Positions 45,122 through 61,625 of a stretch of DNA of 64,000 bases are shown piece after piece. The stretch spans positions 113,049-177,048 of the forward strand of contig CAISEP010000006.1 in assembly GCA_903884425.1 (NCBI GenBank). Direction: 5' to 3'. The DNA is from an uncultured Caulobacterales bacterium. Its GTDB lineage: Bacteria; Pseudomonadota; Alphaproteobacteria; Caulobacterales; Caulobacteraceae. Under the pieces are notes generated by a model. That model searched no databases. It worked only from the letters and a program-made list of their open reading frames with translations, and was not told the origin of the DNA. Positions within the stretch are counted from its first letter, which is position 1. Every line of letters begins with the position of its first letter. Position numbers and translations under genes: made by a program.

Positions 45122-46024
45122 ATGACGAAACCTGTGGGTTGGGTAGGGTGCCTGGCGGCAATCGCCGGCGGGCTGAGCCTGGGTGCGGCCGCCGCCGCAG
45201 CCCCGGTCCAACCGGTGGCCAGCGCGGCGGACATCATCGCCGCCGCGGCCCCGTACGAATGGCGCACCCTGGCCGCGGACCGGCTGATGGTGATCGAACT
45301 GCCGAAGGGGCGGGTGGTGATCGAGCTTGCCCCCGACTTCGCCCCGGTCCACGTGGCGCGCATCCGCCAGCTGGTGCGGTCGGGCTATTTCGACAAGGCG
45401 GTGATCCTGCGCTCGCAGCCCAACTATGTGGTGCAGTGGGGCCTGCCGGAGGACCACCGGCCGGTGCCCGCACCTAGCCTGCTGAAGGGGGAGTTCGACG
45501 TGCCGGGGACCCTGACGCTCGATTCCCTGCCGGACCGGGACAGCTATGCCCCGGAGGTCGGCTTTTCCGCAGGCTTTCCGGCGGCGCGGGACTGGGCGGA
45601 CGGCCGCAGCTGGCTGACCCACTGCTACGGCATGGTCGGCGTCGGCCGGGACAACAGCCCCGACAGCGGCGATGGGACGGAGCTCTATGTGGTCACCGGC
45701 CATGCCCCCCGGCATCTGGACCGAAACATCACCCTGGTAGGGCGGGTGGTGCAGGGGATGGACCTGCTGACGGCCATGCCCTTCGGCACCGGCGACCTGG
45801 GCTTCTACCGCACGCCAGGCGAGATGACGCCCCTGCGCAATGTCTGGATGGCGGAGGACATGCCCCTGGCCGATCGCGTCCATCTCCAGGCCCTGCGCAC
45901 GGACAGCCCGAGCTTCCAGAAGCTGCTGGACAGCCGCCGCAATCGCCGTGATCCCTGGTTCGTCCACCCCGCCGGTCACATCGACCTGTGCAACGTCCCC
46001 CTGCCGGTGAGGCCTGCCCCATGA
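45122..46024 (+). CDS. Exported cyclophilin-type peptidyl-prolyl isomerase
   Basis: A 300-residue protein with a signal peptide ([20 protein letters not shown]). The cyclophilin core is seen in [53 protein letters not shown] and [47 protein letters not shown]. The family's FHRVI...GG motif is altered to [14 protein letters not shown]; the arginine is kept but neighbours differ, so activity is plausible rather than proven. The C-terminal 50 residues are specific to this type. A perfect GAGGAGG precedes the ATG, and the GNAT gene overlaps its end by 4 bp. Confidence 0.85.
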   Translation: MTKPVGWVGCLAAIAGGLSLGAAAAAAPVQPVASAADIIAAAAPYEWRTLAADRLMVIELPKGRVVIELAPDFAPVHVARIRQLVRSGYFDKAVILRSQPNYVVQWGLPEDHRPVPAPSLLKGEFDVPGTLTLDSLPDRDSYAPEVGFSAGFPAARDWADGRSWLTHCYGMVGVGRDNSPDSGDGTELYVVTGHAPRHLDRNITLVGRVVQGMDLLTAMPFGTGDLGFYRTPGEMTPLRNVWMAEDMPLADRVHLQALRTDSPSFQKLLDSRRNRRDPWFVHPAGHIDLCNVPLPVRPAP

Positions 46025-46482
46025 CCGCGCCCCTGACCATCCGCCCCGTCCGCCGCGAGGACTATCCGGCCTGGCGCCCCCTGTGGGACGGCTACAACGC
46101 CTTCTATGAGCGGTCCGGCCCGACGGCCCTGCCCGAGGAGGTGACGGCCCGGACCTGGGCCCGGTTCTTCGACGCCTATGAGCCCGTCCATGCCCTGGTT
46201 GCTGAGCAGGACGGCCGGCTGGTGGGCCTGACCCACTACCTGTTCCATCGCACCACCACCCGGATCGAGCCGAACTGCTACCTGAACGACCTGTTCACCG
46301 ATCCCGCCGTGCGCGGCGCCGGTATCGGCCGGGCGCTGATCGACGGGGTCTTTGCCGCCGCCGGGGCCGCCGGAGTGAAGGGCATCTACTGGCTGACCCA
46401 CGAGACCAACGCCACGGCCATGCGGCTCTACGACCAGGTGGCCACGCGCTCGGGCTTTGTCCGGTACGTCAAGACCGAGTAG
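46021..46482 (+). CDS. GNAT-family N-acetyltransferase
   Basis: A 153-residue acetyl-CoA-dependent transferase. The GNAT fold is clear: TIRPVRREDYPAWRPLWDGYNAFYE, LNDLFTDPAVRGAGIGRALIDGVFAAA (R/Q-x-x-G-x-G/A acetyl-CoA loop as RGAGIG) and YWLTHETNATAMRLYDQVATRSGFVRY. It has the compact length usual for the family. The acceptor is unknown. The ATG overlaps the cyclophilin stop (ATGA), so both proteins are made from one transcript. About 194 bp of non-coding DNA follow before tRNA-Trp and probably hold the promoter for the tRNA-secE-nusG unit. Confidence 0.9.
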   Translation: MTAPLTIRPVRREDYPAWRPLWDGYNAFYERSGPTALPEEVTARTWARFFDAYEPVHALVAEQDGRLVGLTHYLFHRTTTRIEPNCYLNDLFTDPAVRGAGIGRALIDGVFAAAGAAGVKGIYWLTHETNATAMRLYDQVATRSGFVRYVKTE

Positions 46483-46676
46483 GACGGGGCAGACGCGATC
46501 AACTCCACGGGAGTTCACGTGCCTGTCTTGCGCCCGGAGCGCGGCGCTGTTACACGACGCGGCTCTGGCAAGCGCTGGCGCGTCGGCGGTCTCAACTGCC
46601 CGGCGCACTGGGTGTTTGTCGGAGAGAGTTTGCGTTTTTCGTGCGTGGCGGCCGGTTCCGGCTGTCGCGGACATCT

Positions 46677-46752
46677 AGGAGTGTAGCTCAGCTGGTAGAG
46701 CATCGGTCTCCAAAACCGAGGGCCGGGGGTTCGAGTCCCTCCACTCCTGCCA
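46677..46752 (+). tRNA. tRNA-Trp (anticodon CCA)
   Basis: The acceptor arm AGGAGTG (46677-46683) pairs with CACTCCT (46742-46748), followed by G and an encoded CCA (46750-46752). The D arm reads TAGCTCAGCTGGTAGAGC. The anticodon stem TCGGT/ACCGA closes loop CTCCAAA, anticodon CCA. The T loop is GGTTCGAGTCC. It precedes secE by 61 bp, the classic tRNA-Trp-secE-nusG order. Confidence 0.98.
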
Positions 46753-46813
46753 GGATCATCTTCCTGGGCCGACCCCCGGCCCAGGCATCTTTTAGGACTG
46801 AAGCGAGCCACTG

Positions 46814-47176
46814 ATGGCTAAGGATCAGGGTGCCAACGTACCCGCCGCCCGCCGGCCCAAAGGGGCCGCCCGACCGACCCCGCCCGCCAAGCCCAGCGCT
46901 GCGGGTGCGTCGTCGCGCGCCGCTGCGCCTGCGCCGCCGAAGACTCCGTTCAATCCCACCCAGTTCGCCCGGGAAGTGCGCGCCGAGGCCCGCAAGATCA
47001 CCTGGACCAGCTGGAAGGAGACCTGGATCACCTCGACCATGGTGTTCATCATGGTCGCTGTCACGTCCCTGTTCTTCTTCGTCGTCGACATCGTGCTGCG
47101 GGCGCTGGTCCAGCTGCTGCCGCAGGTCGATGTGCTGATCACCTATGTGTCGCGCCTTCTCGGGCTCGCGGGCTGA
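46814..47176 (+). CDS. secE: Preprotein translocase subunit SecE
   Basis: Essential partner of SecY in the inner-membrane protein channel. The 120 residues comprise a long proline/alanine-rich N-terminal extension (about residues 1-45) and the SecE core FAREVRAEARKITWTSWKETWITSTMVFIMVAVTSLFFFVVDIVLRALV. That core holds the amphipathic helix and a single membrane span, as in the one-span SecE of most bacteria. It lies between tRNA-Trp and nusG (8 bp). Confidence 0.95.
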   Translation: MAKDQGANVPAARRPKGAARPTPPAKPSAAGASSRAAAPAPPKTPFNPTQFAREVRAEARKITWTSWKETWITSTMVFIMVAVTSLFFFVVDIVLRALVQLLPQVDVLITYVSRLLGLAG

Positions 47177-47184
47177 GGGTCCCC

Positions 47185-47742
47185 ATGAACGCTGAAACCC
47201 CATCCAATCCGAACCACAAGTGGTACATCGTCCACGCCTACTCGAACTTCGAGAAGAAGGTGGCCGACTCCATCCGTGAGCAGGCCGCGACCCAGGGTCT
47301 GGACGACTGCTTCTCGGAGATCCTCGTCCCCACCGAGGACGTCGTGGAAATCCGCCGCGGCCGCAAGATCAACGCCGAGCGCAAGTTCTTCCCGGGCTAT
47401 GTGCTGGTGAAGATGAACCTGACGGACGAGGCGTTCCACCTGGTCAAGAACACCCCGAAGGTGACGGGCTTCCTCGGTTCCGGCTCCAAGCCGATGCCGG
47501 TCTCGGAAAAGGAAGTCATGCGCATCATCGGCGCCATCGAAGAGGGTGTGGAGCGGCCGAAGCCGACCATCCGCTTTGACATCGGCGAGAAGGTCAAGGT
47601 CACCGACGGTCCCTTCGCCAGCTTTGATGGCGTCGTGGAAAGCGTCGATGAGGATCGCGCGCGTCTGCGCGTGAGTGTCTCGATCTTCGGGCGGGCAACG
47701 CCTGTGGATCTGGAATACAGCCAGGTGGAGAAGGCGGCCTGA
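47185..47742 (+). CDS. nusG: Transcription termination/antitermination protein NusG
   Basis: Binds the RNA polymerase clamp and links it to Rho or the ribosome. The 185 residues have an N-terminal NGN domain (KWYIVHAYSNFEKKVADSIREQA, RKFFPGYVLVKMNLTDEAFHLVKNTPKVTGFLG) and a C-terminal KOW domain (GEKVKVTDGPFASFDGVVESVDEDRARLRVSVSIFGRATPVDLEYSQVEK). It is coupled to secE in one operon and followed by the rplKA leader. Confidence 0.97.
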   Translation: MNAETPSNPNHKWYIVHAYSNFEKKVADSIREQAATQGLDDCFSEILVPTEDVVEIRRGRKINAERKFFPGYVLVKMNLTDEAFHLVKNTPKVTGFLGSGSKPMPVSEKEVMRIIGAIEEGVERPKPTIRFDIGEKVKVTDGPFASFDGVVESVDEDRARLRVSVSIFGRATPVDLEYSQVEKAA

Positions 47743-47813
47743 GGGCTGCCGGATCTGTCCGGCTGAAATCCGTGGGAGGGGGACGCCACCGCAACCCCGC
47801 ACCACGGCTCAAC

Positions 47814-47853
47814 TGAGCGGTTTCGCTCAAGGGGGAGGGATGGTCCCACCCCC
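47814..47853 (+). promoter_or_regulatory. Leader hairpins before rplK, candidate L1 autoregulatory site
   Basis: Two adjacent hairpins lie in the 125-bp nusG-rplK gap. The first is TGAGCG/CGCTCA (47814-47819 with 47824-47829). The second is GGGGG-A-GGGA closed by TCCC-A-CCCCC (47831-47840 with 47844-47853), nine pairs split by one A-A mismatch, loop TGG. The second ends 14 bases before the rplK ATG, beside its ribosome-binding site. Control by L1 is known for this operon in E. coli; here it is inference. Confidence 0.5.
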
Positions 47854-47867
47854 GTTGGAGGAGAAAG

Positions 47868-48296
47868 ATGGCTAAAAAGATTCTTGGCTATGTGAAGCTG
47901 CAGGTGAAAGCCGGCAGTGCCACGCCATCCCCGCCGATCGGGCCGGCTCTCGGTCAGCGCGGCGTGAACATCATGGGCTTCTGCAAGGAGTTCAACGCCC
48001 GGACCGCGGAAATGCCCAAGGGCACGCCGCTGCCGACGGTGATCACCGTCTATCAGGACAAGTCCTTCACCTTCATCACCAAGACCCCGCCGGCGACCTT
48101 CTTCATCAAGGAAGCCATCGGCCTGAAGTCCGGTGCGGCCAAGACCGGCCGTGAAGTGGTGGGCAAGATCACCAAGGCGCAGTGCGCCGAGATCGCCAAG
48201 TCCAAGATGAAGGACCTCAACGCCAACGACATCGAAGCCGCGACCCGCATCATCATGGGTTCGGCCAAGTCGATGGGCCTGCAGGTGGTGGAGTAA
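47868..48296 (+). CDS. rplK: 50S ribosomal protein L11
   Basis: Binds the GTPase-associated region of 23S rRNA with L10 and is needed for stringent-response sensing. The 142 residues have the full family pattern: [68 protein letters not shown] and [34 protein letters not shown] stands before the ATG. rplA follows after 5 bp. Confidence 0.98.
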   Translation: MAKKILGYVKLQVKAGSATPSPPIGPALGQRGVNIMGFCKEFNARTAEMPKGTPLPTVITVYQDKSFTFITKTPPATFFIKEAIGLKSGAAKTGREVVGKITKAQCAEIAKSKMKDLNANDIEAATRIIMGSAKSMGLQVVE

Positions 48297-48301
48297 GCGC
48301 C

Positions 48302-48991
48302 ATGACGAAGATCGCAAAGCGTATCAAGGCCTGGTCCGTGGACCCGGTGAAGCTCCACGGCCTCGACGAGGCGGTGAAGACCGTGAAGGCCAATGCCAAG
48401 GCCAAGTTCGACGAAAGCGTCGAGATCGCCGTGAACCTGGGCGTCGACCCCCGTCACGCCGACCAGCAGGTCCGGGGCGTCTGCAACCTGCCCGCGGGTA
48501 CCGGCAAGGACGTCCGCGTCGCGGTGTTCGCCCGGGCCGGCAAGGCTGACGAGGCCCTCGCGGCCGGCGCGGATGTCGTGGGTGCCGAAGACCTGGTGGA
48601 GCGCGTCCAGGGCGGCTTCATGGAGTTCGACCGCGTGATCGCCACGCCGGACATGATGGCCCTCGTCGGTCGTCTGGGTAAGGTGCTGGGCCCCCGCGGC
48701 CTGATGCCGAACCCCAAGGTCGGCACCGTGACCCCGAACGTCGGCCAGGCCGTGAAGGACGCCAAGGGCGGCGCCATCGAGTTCCGGGTCGAGAAGTCCG
48801 GGATCGTGCATGCGGGCATCGGCAAGATCTCCTTCACCGAGGAGGCCCTGACCTCCAACGTGAAGGCCCTGATCGAAGCCCTTAACCGTTCCAAGCCGTC
48901 GGGCGCCAAGGGCACCTACATCAAGCGCATCTCGCTCTCGTCCACCATGGGCCCGGGCGTGAAGGTCGACACCACGACCATCAGCGCCTGA
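48302..48991 (+). CDS. rplA: 50S ribosomal protein L1
   Basis: Forms the L1 stalk of the 50S subunit and helps release E-site tRNA; it also represses its own operon in many bacteria. The 229 residues include [58 protein letters not shown] and [51 protein letters not shown]. The ATG at 48302 directly follows the rplK stop; the open frame upstream belongs to rplK in another phase. A strong terminator follows 26 bp after the stop. Confidence 0.98.
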   Translation: MTKIAKRIKAWSVDPVKLHGLDEAVKTVKANAKAKFDESVEIAVNLGVDPRHADQQVRGVCNLPAGTGKDVRVAVFARAGKADEALAAGADVVGAEDLVERVQGGFMEFDRVIATPDMMALVGRLGKVLGPRGLMPNPKVGTVTPNVGQAVKDAKGGAIEFRVEKSGIVHAGIGKISFTEEALTSNVKALIEALNRSKPSGAKGTYIKRISLSSTMGPGVKVDTTTISA

Positions 48992-49017
48992 TTTCGGGCT
49001 CAACTGAAGACAGAGAC

Positions 49018-49049
49018 GGGCCCGGTGCAGCGATGCACCGGGCCTTTTT
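49018..49049 (+). terminator. Intrinsic terminator after rplA
   Basis: An 11-bp perfect stem (49019-49029 with 49034-49044), tetraloop GCGA and five T residues (49045-49049). It closes the secE-nusG-rplKA unit and separates it from rplJL. Confidence 0.95.
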
Positions 49050-49063
49050 CGTGGTGGATGGCC

Positions 49064-49166
49064 TGCGTGGTTCGAGACGCGCGTTCCGCGCTCCTCACCA
49101 TGACGCGCGTTGAGGTTCACAAACCTTCGTCATCCTGAGGAGGGCGTAGCCCGTCTCGAAGGACGC
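49064..49166. repeat. 103-bp palindromic repeat, copy 1
   Basis: The left half starts TGCGTGGTTCGAGACGCGCG and includes CTCCTCACCATGACG. The right half has CGTCATCCTGAGGAGGGCG and CCCGTCTCGAAGGACG. The right half is an imperfect reverse complement of the left, so the unit can fold into a long hairpin, like a REP/BIME element. Copy 2 begins 114 bp later with only two differences. Similar 'CATCCTGAGGAG...TCTCGAAGGACG' units are dispersed in many alphaproteobacterial genomes. Confidence 0.85.
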
Positions 49167-49177
49167 TGTTCCGGTTG

Positions 49178-49280
49178 TGCGTGGTTCGAGACGCGCGTTC
49201 CGCGCTCCTCACCATGACGCGCGTTGGGGTTCACAAACCTTCGTCATCCTGAGGAGGGCGAAGCCCGTCTCGAAGGACGC
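49178..49280. repeat. 103-bp palindromic repeat, copy 2
   Basis: 101 of 103 positions match copy 1 in the same orientation, the differences being TTGGGG for TTGAGG and GCGAAGCC for GCGTAGCC. An 11-bp unrelated spacer lies between the copies. Both sit between the rplA terminator and the rplJ leader, outside any gene. Confidence 0.85.
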
Positions 49281-49607
49281 AGCCCCCCCTTGCCATCCCA
49301 CCTTCCGCCGCGTATACACCGCGCCTTCGACGGATCGGGCTCGCCCGTTCCGTCCTCCTGTCCGAGAACCGCGGGGGCCTTGCGCCCTCAAAACTCCACC
49401 GCGGGGAGACGGGGATGTCGACGCCGTTACAGCGTCCGATCCGGCTTTCCGGTCCGCATCTGCGGCAGGGGCGGGAGGGGCGGCGGCTGAACCTCCTCAC
49501 GGTACAGGTCGATCGACCGGGACGCAGCGGGCCCCCGGGCCCTCGGTGCGTTTCGTTTCTGTCGGCTGCCGGATGGTCCGGCCGTCGTTATTGTTACGGA
49601 GACCGCA
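49281..49607 (+). promoter_or_regulatory. Leader and promoter region of rplJL
   Basis: 327 bp without a plausible gene. Since a strong terminator and repeats separate it from rplA, it must hold the rplJL promoter. It also contains GGGCCC-CC-GGGCCC-like and CCGGA-TGG-TCCGG (49569-49581) hairpins, the latter 26 bp before the rplJ ATG. In E. coli an L10-L12 complex represses translation through such a leader; the same role here is inferred. Confidence 0.5.
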
Positions 49608-50123
49608 ATGGACCGCGCACAAAAGGCCGAAGCGATCGAAGCGCTCAAGGGCGTATTCGAAGGCGCCGGCGCCGTGGTCGTGACCCACAACCTGGGTCTG
49701 ACCGTTGCGGAAATGACCGATCTGAGGGGCCGCCTCCGCAAGGAAGGCGCGACCTACCAGATCGTGAAGAACACCCTGGCCATCAAGGCGCTGAACGGGT
49801 CCGTCGGGGAAAAGGGCGAAGCCCTGTTCGCCGGTCCGGTCGGCATCGCCTATGCGCCGGATCCGGCGTCCGCCGCCAAGATCGTCACCGAATATGCGAA
49901 GGGGAACGACAAGTTCGCCATCGTCGGGGCGCTGATGGGGCAGACCGTCCTCGACCAGAAGGGCGTGGGGGCTCTGGCCACCCTGCCGACCCTGGACGAG
50001 ATCCGGGCCACGCTGCTCGGGCTTCTCAATGCGCCGGCGACCAAGGTCGCGGGCGTGCTGCAGGCGCCCGCTGGCCAGCTGGCGCGCGTCTTCTCGGCCT
50101 ATGCCGCCAAGGACGCCGCCTAA
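49608..50123 (+). CDS. rplJ: 50S ribosomal protein L10
   Basis: Base of the L7/L12 stalk. The 171 residues open with MDRAQKAEAIEALKGVFEGAGAVVVTHNLGLTVAEMTDLRGRLRKEGATYQIVKNTLAIKAL, the rRNA-binding domain. They end with a helix (LLGLLNAPATKVAGVLQAPAGQLARVFSAYAAKD) that carries the L12 dimers. A GGAG precedes the ATG. rplL follows 60 bp later. Confidence 0.97.
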   Translation: MDRAQKAEAIEALKGVFEGAGAVVVTHNLGLTVAEMTDLRGRLRKEGATYQIVKNTLAIKALNGSVGEKGEALFAGPVGIAYAPDPASAAKIVTEYAKGNDKFAIVGALMGQTVLDQKGVGALATLPTLDEIRATLLGLLNAPATKVAGVLQAPAGQLARVFSAYAAKDAA

Positions 50124-50183
50124 GTCATTTCCGCCTTTCCAAGACATCCCAACCTCTGAACACCAAACAAAGGATTGCCTCAC

Positions 50184-50573
50184 ATGGCCGCCGACCTCTC
50201 CAAGATCGTTGAAGACCTCTCCGCCCTGACCGTTCTGGAAGCCGCCGAACTGTCGAAGATGCTCGAAGAAAAGTGGGGCGTCTCCGCCGCCGCTCCCGTC
50301 GCCATGATGGCCGCCCCGGCCGGTGGCGCGGCGGCTCCGGCCGAAGCTGCCGAAGAGCAGACCGAGTTCACCGTTGTCCTCGTCTCCGGTGGGGACAAGA
50401 AGATCAACGTGATCAAGGAAGTCCGCGGCGTCCGTTCGGACCTGGGTCTGAAGGAAGCCAAGGACCTCGTCGAAGGCGCGCCGCAGAACGTCGTCGAGAA
50501 CGTGTCCAAGCAGATCGCCGAAGACGTCAAGAAGAAGCTGGAAGACGCCGGCGCCAAGGTCGAAATCAAGTAG
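50184..50573 (+). CDS. rplL: 50S ribosomal protein L7/L12
   Basis: The flexible stalk protein that recruits translation GTPases. The 129 residues have an N-terminal dimerisation part ([29 protein letters not shown]), an alanine-rich hinge ([25 protein letters not shown]) and a C-terminal domain ([42 protein letters not shown]...). The start at 50184 follows AAGGA by nine bases; a TTG three codons earlier is less likely. A strong terminator follows 30 bp after the stop. Confidence 0.97.
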   Translation: MAADLSKIVEDLSALTVLEAAELSKMLEEKWGVSAAAPVAMMAAPAGGAAAPAEAAEEQTEFTVVLVSGGDKKINVIKEVRGVRSDLGLKEAKDLVEGAPQNVVENVSKQIAEDVKKKLEDAGAKVEIK

Positions 50574-50603
50574 TTTCGACAGCGTCACAGCTGACTTTGC
50601 GAG

Positions 50604-50634
50604 CGGGCCCGGAGACACTCTCCGGGCCCGTTTT
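50604..50634 (+). terminator. Intrinsic terminator after rplL
   Basis: A 12-bp perfect stem (50604-50615 with 50619-50630), 3-nt loop CAC and four T residues (50631-50634). It separates rplJL from rpoBC, though partial read-through is usual at this site in other bacteria. Confidence 0.93.
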
Positions 50635-50730
50635 GCGTCGGGACTTCGATGGGCGCGGGGCAGGGGGGAGAGATTCCGCACATTCCCCCTTCCCAAGCGG
50701 GAACAAATCCCCTATCTGGCTTCTCTCGCG

Positions 50731-50772
50731 AAAAAGCCGAATCAGCGCCCCCGGGTGACCTGACGGCTTTTT
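50731..50772 (+). promoter_or_regulatory. Inverted repeat in the rpoB leader, candidate attenuator
   Basis: AAAAAGCCG (50731-50739) and CGGCTTTTT (50764-50772) flank a 24-nt GC-rich loop, about 170 bp before the rpoB ATG. The A and T tracts make it look like a bidirectional terminator. With the rplL terminator already upstream it may attenuate rpoBC. The rest of the 50635-50941 gap holds no gene and presumably the rpoB promoter. Confidence 0.45.
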
Positions 50773-50941
50773 GCGCTTTGTGCTCCGAGGTCTGGCCCTA
50801 GGCCCTTAGGTCAGACGAGGGAGCGCTCCGCCCATCCGGCGGGGCAAGCCCAGCATCCGGCGCCGCCACGGCGCACAAGGGCGGATGCGTGGACAAACTT
50901 CGCGTAAGGTCCCTTCGGCCTGCGCGCTCAGGGACACATAA

Positions 50942-55018
<4,077 letters not shown>

Positions 55019-55142
55019 TCCGCTAGCTCACCCCGAGACTGCGCCGCTATCGCCGCGCGCCAGCCGAAGGTCACGATGACCCGGCCGGCGCGCGGCGCCC
55101 GAAACATCCAAGGCGGGCCAAGGCCCCCGATGAGGAACTCCG

Positions 55143-59342
<4,200 letters not shown>

Positions 59343-59369
59343 GCGGACAGCGTCTCCTGCGATTGAATT

Positions 59370-59400
59370 CGGCCCGGGAGGCGACTCCCGGGCCGTTTTT
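59370..59400 (+). terminator. Intrinsic terminator after rpoC
   Basis: An 11-bp perfect stem (59370-59380 with 59385-59395), loop GCGA and five T residues (59396-59400). Its loop and stem style match the terminators after rplA and rplL. It also separates rpoC from the convergent TonB-like gene. Confidence 0.95.
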
Positions 59401-59403
59401 CGT

Positions 59404-60276
59404 CTACTGGGGTTTCACCGTGACGTGGGACTCCGGCGGCAGGCACCCCGCGCCGAGATTGCTGCCCGGGCCGTCACAGGCGACCACCGGGGAGACGAGG
59501 GGACCGGTCTTGTTGGCCCGGCGCCGGGCATTGGCCGCGGCCTCCACGTCATAGGCCGCGCGCTTGTCGGCGGGAACGACGTCCACGGCCATGCCGTGAC
59601 CCGCATCCCGGGCAAAGGCGGCCAGGCAGTGGTCGCGCTCGGCCTGGGTCAGGTGCACATAGTCTTCGTGTGCACAGCCCACCGTGGCCCGCAGCACGCC
59701 CCGCAGACCCCCACCGGACGCCTCCTCTGGCTGGCGGCCATAGCCGGGGGGCAGGCGGAAGCTCGGGGCCACCACCGGGCTTGCGGCCGTGGTAACCGCC
59801 GGGGGTGCCGGAGCCGGCGGGGCCGGGGGCAGGGGAGGCGGCCGGGGTGTCTCGGCCTGGCGGACCTCCTGGGGCTTGTCCTTTTCCTTGTCCCTGTCCT
59901 TTTCCTTCTCTCGCGCCGTCTGCGCCTCGCGGACCGGGACCGGAACCGGTGCGACGGCCGGGGCCGCAGGCGGCACCGTCACCGGTGTCGGGACAGGCCT
60001 GGCCGACTCTGCCGTCTGTGGGCGAGGTGCCTCCCGTGGCGGCGTATGCGCAGGCGTCGGCCTGCGGACCTTCGGGGGCCGGGGGGCCACCGGTGGGCGC
60101 TCGATCCGCGGGGTGAGCTGGACCTCCACGAGGGTCTCGGGCTCCGTCTCCGTCTCCAGGCGGGGCGGGACGACCAGATGGGGGGAGGCGAACCCGATCA
60201 GCAAAAGCACGACCACGTGCAGCGCCGTGGCCGTGGCCACGGCCGTGCCGCGATCGCTCCATTGCCTTCGCACCAT
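59404..60276 (-). CDS. TonB-like proline-rich single-span membrane protein
   Basis: A 290-residue protein with a TonB/TolA-like layout. A short basic N-terminus and one membrane span (VATATALHVVVLLLIGFAS) are followed by a long proline-rich periplasmic stretch (about residues 36-165) that includes a charged EKEKDRDKEKDK segment. A compact C-terminal domain comes last: LRATVGCAHEDYVHLTQAERDHCLAAFARDAG and VACDGPGSNLGAGCLPPE, with several cysteines. It lacks the TonB C-terminal YP...R motif, so it is not a usual energy transducer; the cysteine-bearing domain is unassigned. No exbB/exbD is nearby. It is convergent with rpoC and divergent from rpsL. Confidence 0.8.
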   Translation of the reverse strand: MVRRQWSDRGTAVATATALHVVVLLLIGFASPHLVVPPRLETETEPETLVEVQLTPRIERPPVAPRPPKVRRPTPAHTPPREAPRPQTAESARPVPTPVTVPPAAPAVAPVPVPVREAQTAREKEKDRDKEKDKPQEVRQAETPRPPPLPPAPPAPAPPAVTTAASPVVAPSFRLPPGYGRQPEEASGGGLRGVLRATVGCAHEDYVHLTQAERDHCLAAFARDAGHGMAVDVVPADKRAAYDVEAAANARRRANKTGPLVSPVVACDGPGSNLGAGCLPPESHVTVKPQ

Positions 60277-60432
60277 TCGGGTGTCGTCCGTTGATTGCCG
60301 CCGGTCGCCGCGGGGGCTACGGTGTCAGGGTCCGATGACCGCAAAGTGGCGTGTCGGCGGGAAAAAGGCGAGGGGCGGGACGGTTCAATTCCCGCCGATC
60401 AGGGCCCGTTTCCGCCGGGGAGATCGCCGCCC

Positions 60433-60461
60433 TTGACCGCGGGCGCTTTTGCGCATAACTA
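60433..60461 (+). promoter_or_regulatory. Candidate promoter of the rpsL-rpsG-fusA-tuf operon
   Basis: TTGACC (60433-60438) and TAACTA (60456-60461) are 17 bp apart. It is the best sigma-70-like pair in the 448-bp gap 60277-60724, which holds no convincing gene on either strand. The leader would be about 255 nt, so a closer promoter cannot be excluded. Confidence 0.45.
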
Positions 60462-60724
60462 CGCGCCTCTGTTTCGAGACAGTGAACCGGTGATCCGGGG
60501 CTCTGCATTCGACATCCGTGGCTGAGGGCTGTGCCCGCCGGAACGCCCATAGCGCGCGTCCCGGCCGGTTTCGTTGTTTTCAGCATGGGGGTCGATGACC
60601 TCGCAGCCGATACCGACCCGTGCGGTGCCTAGGGCAACCTGAGCGCCGTTCAAAAGAAGGATCCGCGGCGCGCCCGGCCGACAGGCACAGCGTCGCTCTC
60701 GCCAAAGGACTGTCGTCAGAACCG

Positions 60725-61096
60725 ATGCCTACAATCAACCAGCTGATCCGCAAGCCGCGCACGCCCCGCGTGAAGCGCAACAAGGTCCCCGCCCTGAAGG
60801 GCAGCCCGCAGCGCCGTGGCGTCTGCACCCGGGTCTACACCACCACCCCGAAGAAGCCGAACTCGGCCCTTCGCAAGGTGGCCAAGGTGCGCCTGACCTC
60901 GGGCATCGAAGCCGTGTGCTACATCCCCGGTGAAGGCCATAACCTGCAGGAGCACTCCGTGGTGCTCATCCGCGGCGGCCGCGTGAAGGACCTTCCCGGC
61001 GTCCGCTACCACATCCTGCGCGGCGTGCTCGACACGCAAGGCGTGAAGAACCGCAAGCAGCGTCGCTCGCACTACGGCGCCAAGCGTCCGAAGTAA
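60725..61096 (+). CDS. rpsL: 30S ribosomal protein S12
   Basis: Decoding-centre protein of 123 residues: [57 protein letters not shown], then [29 protein letters not shown]. Lys43 in TPKKPNS and the lysine in GGRVKDLPG are wild type, so no streptomycin-resistance change is seen. The ATG at 60725 was chosen for the conserved MPTINQL; the longer frame upstream is not coding. rpsG begins 11 bp after the stop. Confidence 0.98.
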   Translation: MPTINQLIRKPRTPRVKRNKVPALKGSPQRRGVCTRVYTTTPKKPNSALRKVAKVRLTSGIEAVCYIPGEGHNLQEHSVVLIRGGRVKDLPGVRYHILRGVLDTQGVKNRKQRRSHYGAKRPK

Positions 61097-61107
61097 GGAT
61101 CATCTGA

Positions 61108-61581
61108 ATGTCCCGTCGTCACCGCGCAGAGAAGCGTGAAGTCCTCCCCGATCCCAAGTTCGGCGATCTCATCCTGACCAAGTTCATGAATTACGTCATG
61201 TACGAGGGCAAGAAGGCCGTGGCCGAGAACATCGTCTATGGCGCCTTCGACATCCTGGCGGAAAAGCGCCGGGACATGGATCCGCTGACCGTGTTCCACT
61301 CGGCCCTCGACAATGTGGCTCCGGCCATCGAGGTGCGCTCCCGCCGGGTCGGTGGCGCCACCTATCAGGTGCCTGTGGAAGTCCGTCCGGACCGCCGCCG
61401 GGCGCTGGCCATCCGCTGGCTGGTGAACGCCGCCCGCAAGCGTGGCGAGAACACCATGACCGAGAAGCTGGCCGGCGAACTGATGGACGCCTCCAACAAC
61501 CGCGGCACCGCGGTGAAGAAGCGCGAAGACACCCACAAGATGGCGGAGGCGAACCGCGCCTTCTCCCACTACCGCTGGTAA
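61108..61581 (+). CDS. rpsG: 30S ribosomal protein S7
   Basis: Organises the 3' domain of 16S rRNA. The 157 residues match the family: [127 protein letters not shown]. Second gene of the str operon. A strong hairpin lies in the 154-bp gap before fusA. Confidence 0.98.
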   Translation: MSRRHRAEKREVLPDPKFGDLILTKFMNYVMYEGKKAVAENIVYGAFDILAEKRRDMDPLTVFHSALDNVAPAIEVRSRRVGGATYQVPVEVRPDRRRALAIRWLVNAARKRGENTMTEKLAGELMDASNNRGTAVKKREDTHKMAEANRAFSHYRW

Positions 61582-61625
61582 GCGCGTCGATCTTCGACAC
61601 GCATCGTCAGACAGTTCTTCCTTGA

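Noticed and set aside
49281..49607. Possible small genes between the repeats and rplJ
   Set aside because: Frames on both strands are short, arginine-rich and mutually inconsistent; a leader is the better explanation.
60277..60724. Possible small genes in the gap before rpsL (for example 60317-60586 minus)
   Set aside because: Arginine/proline-rich shadow translation, no ribosome-binding site, and codon positions show no coding bias.
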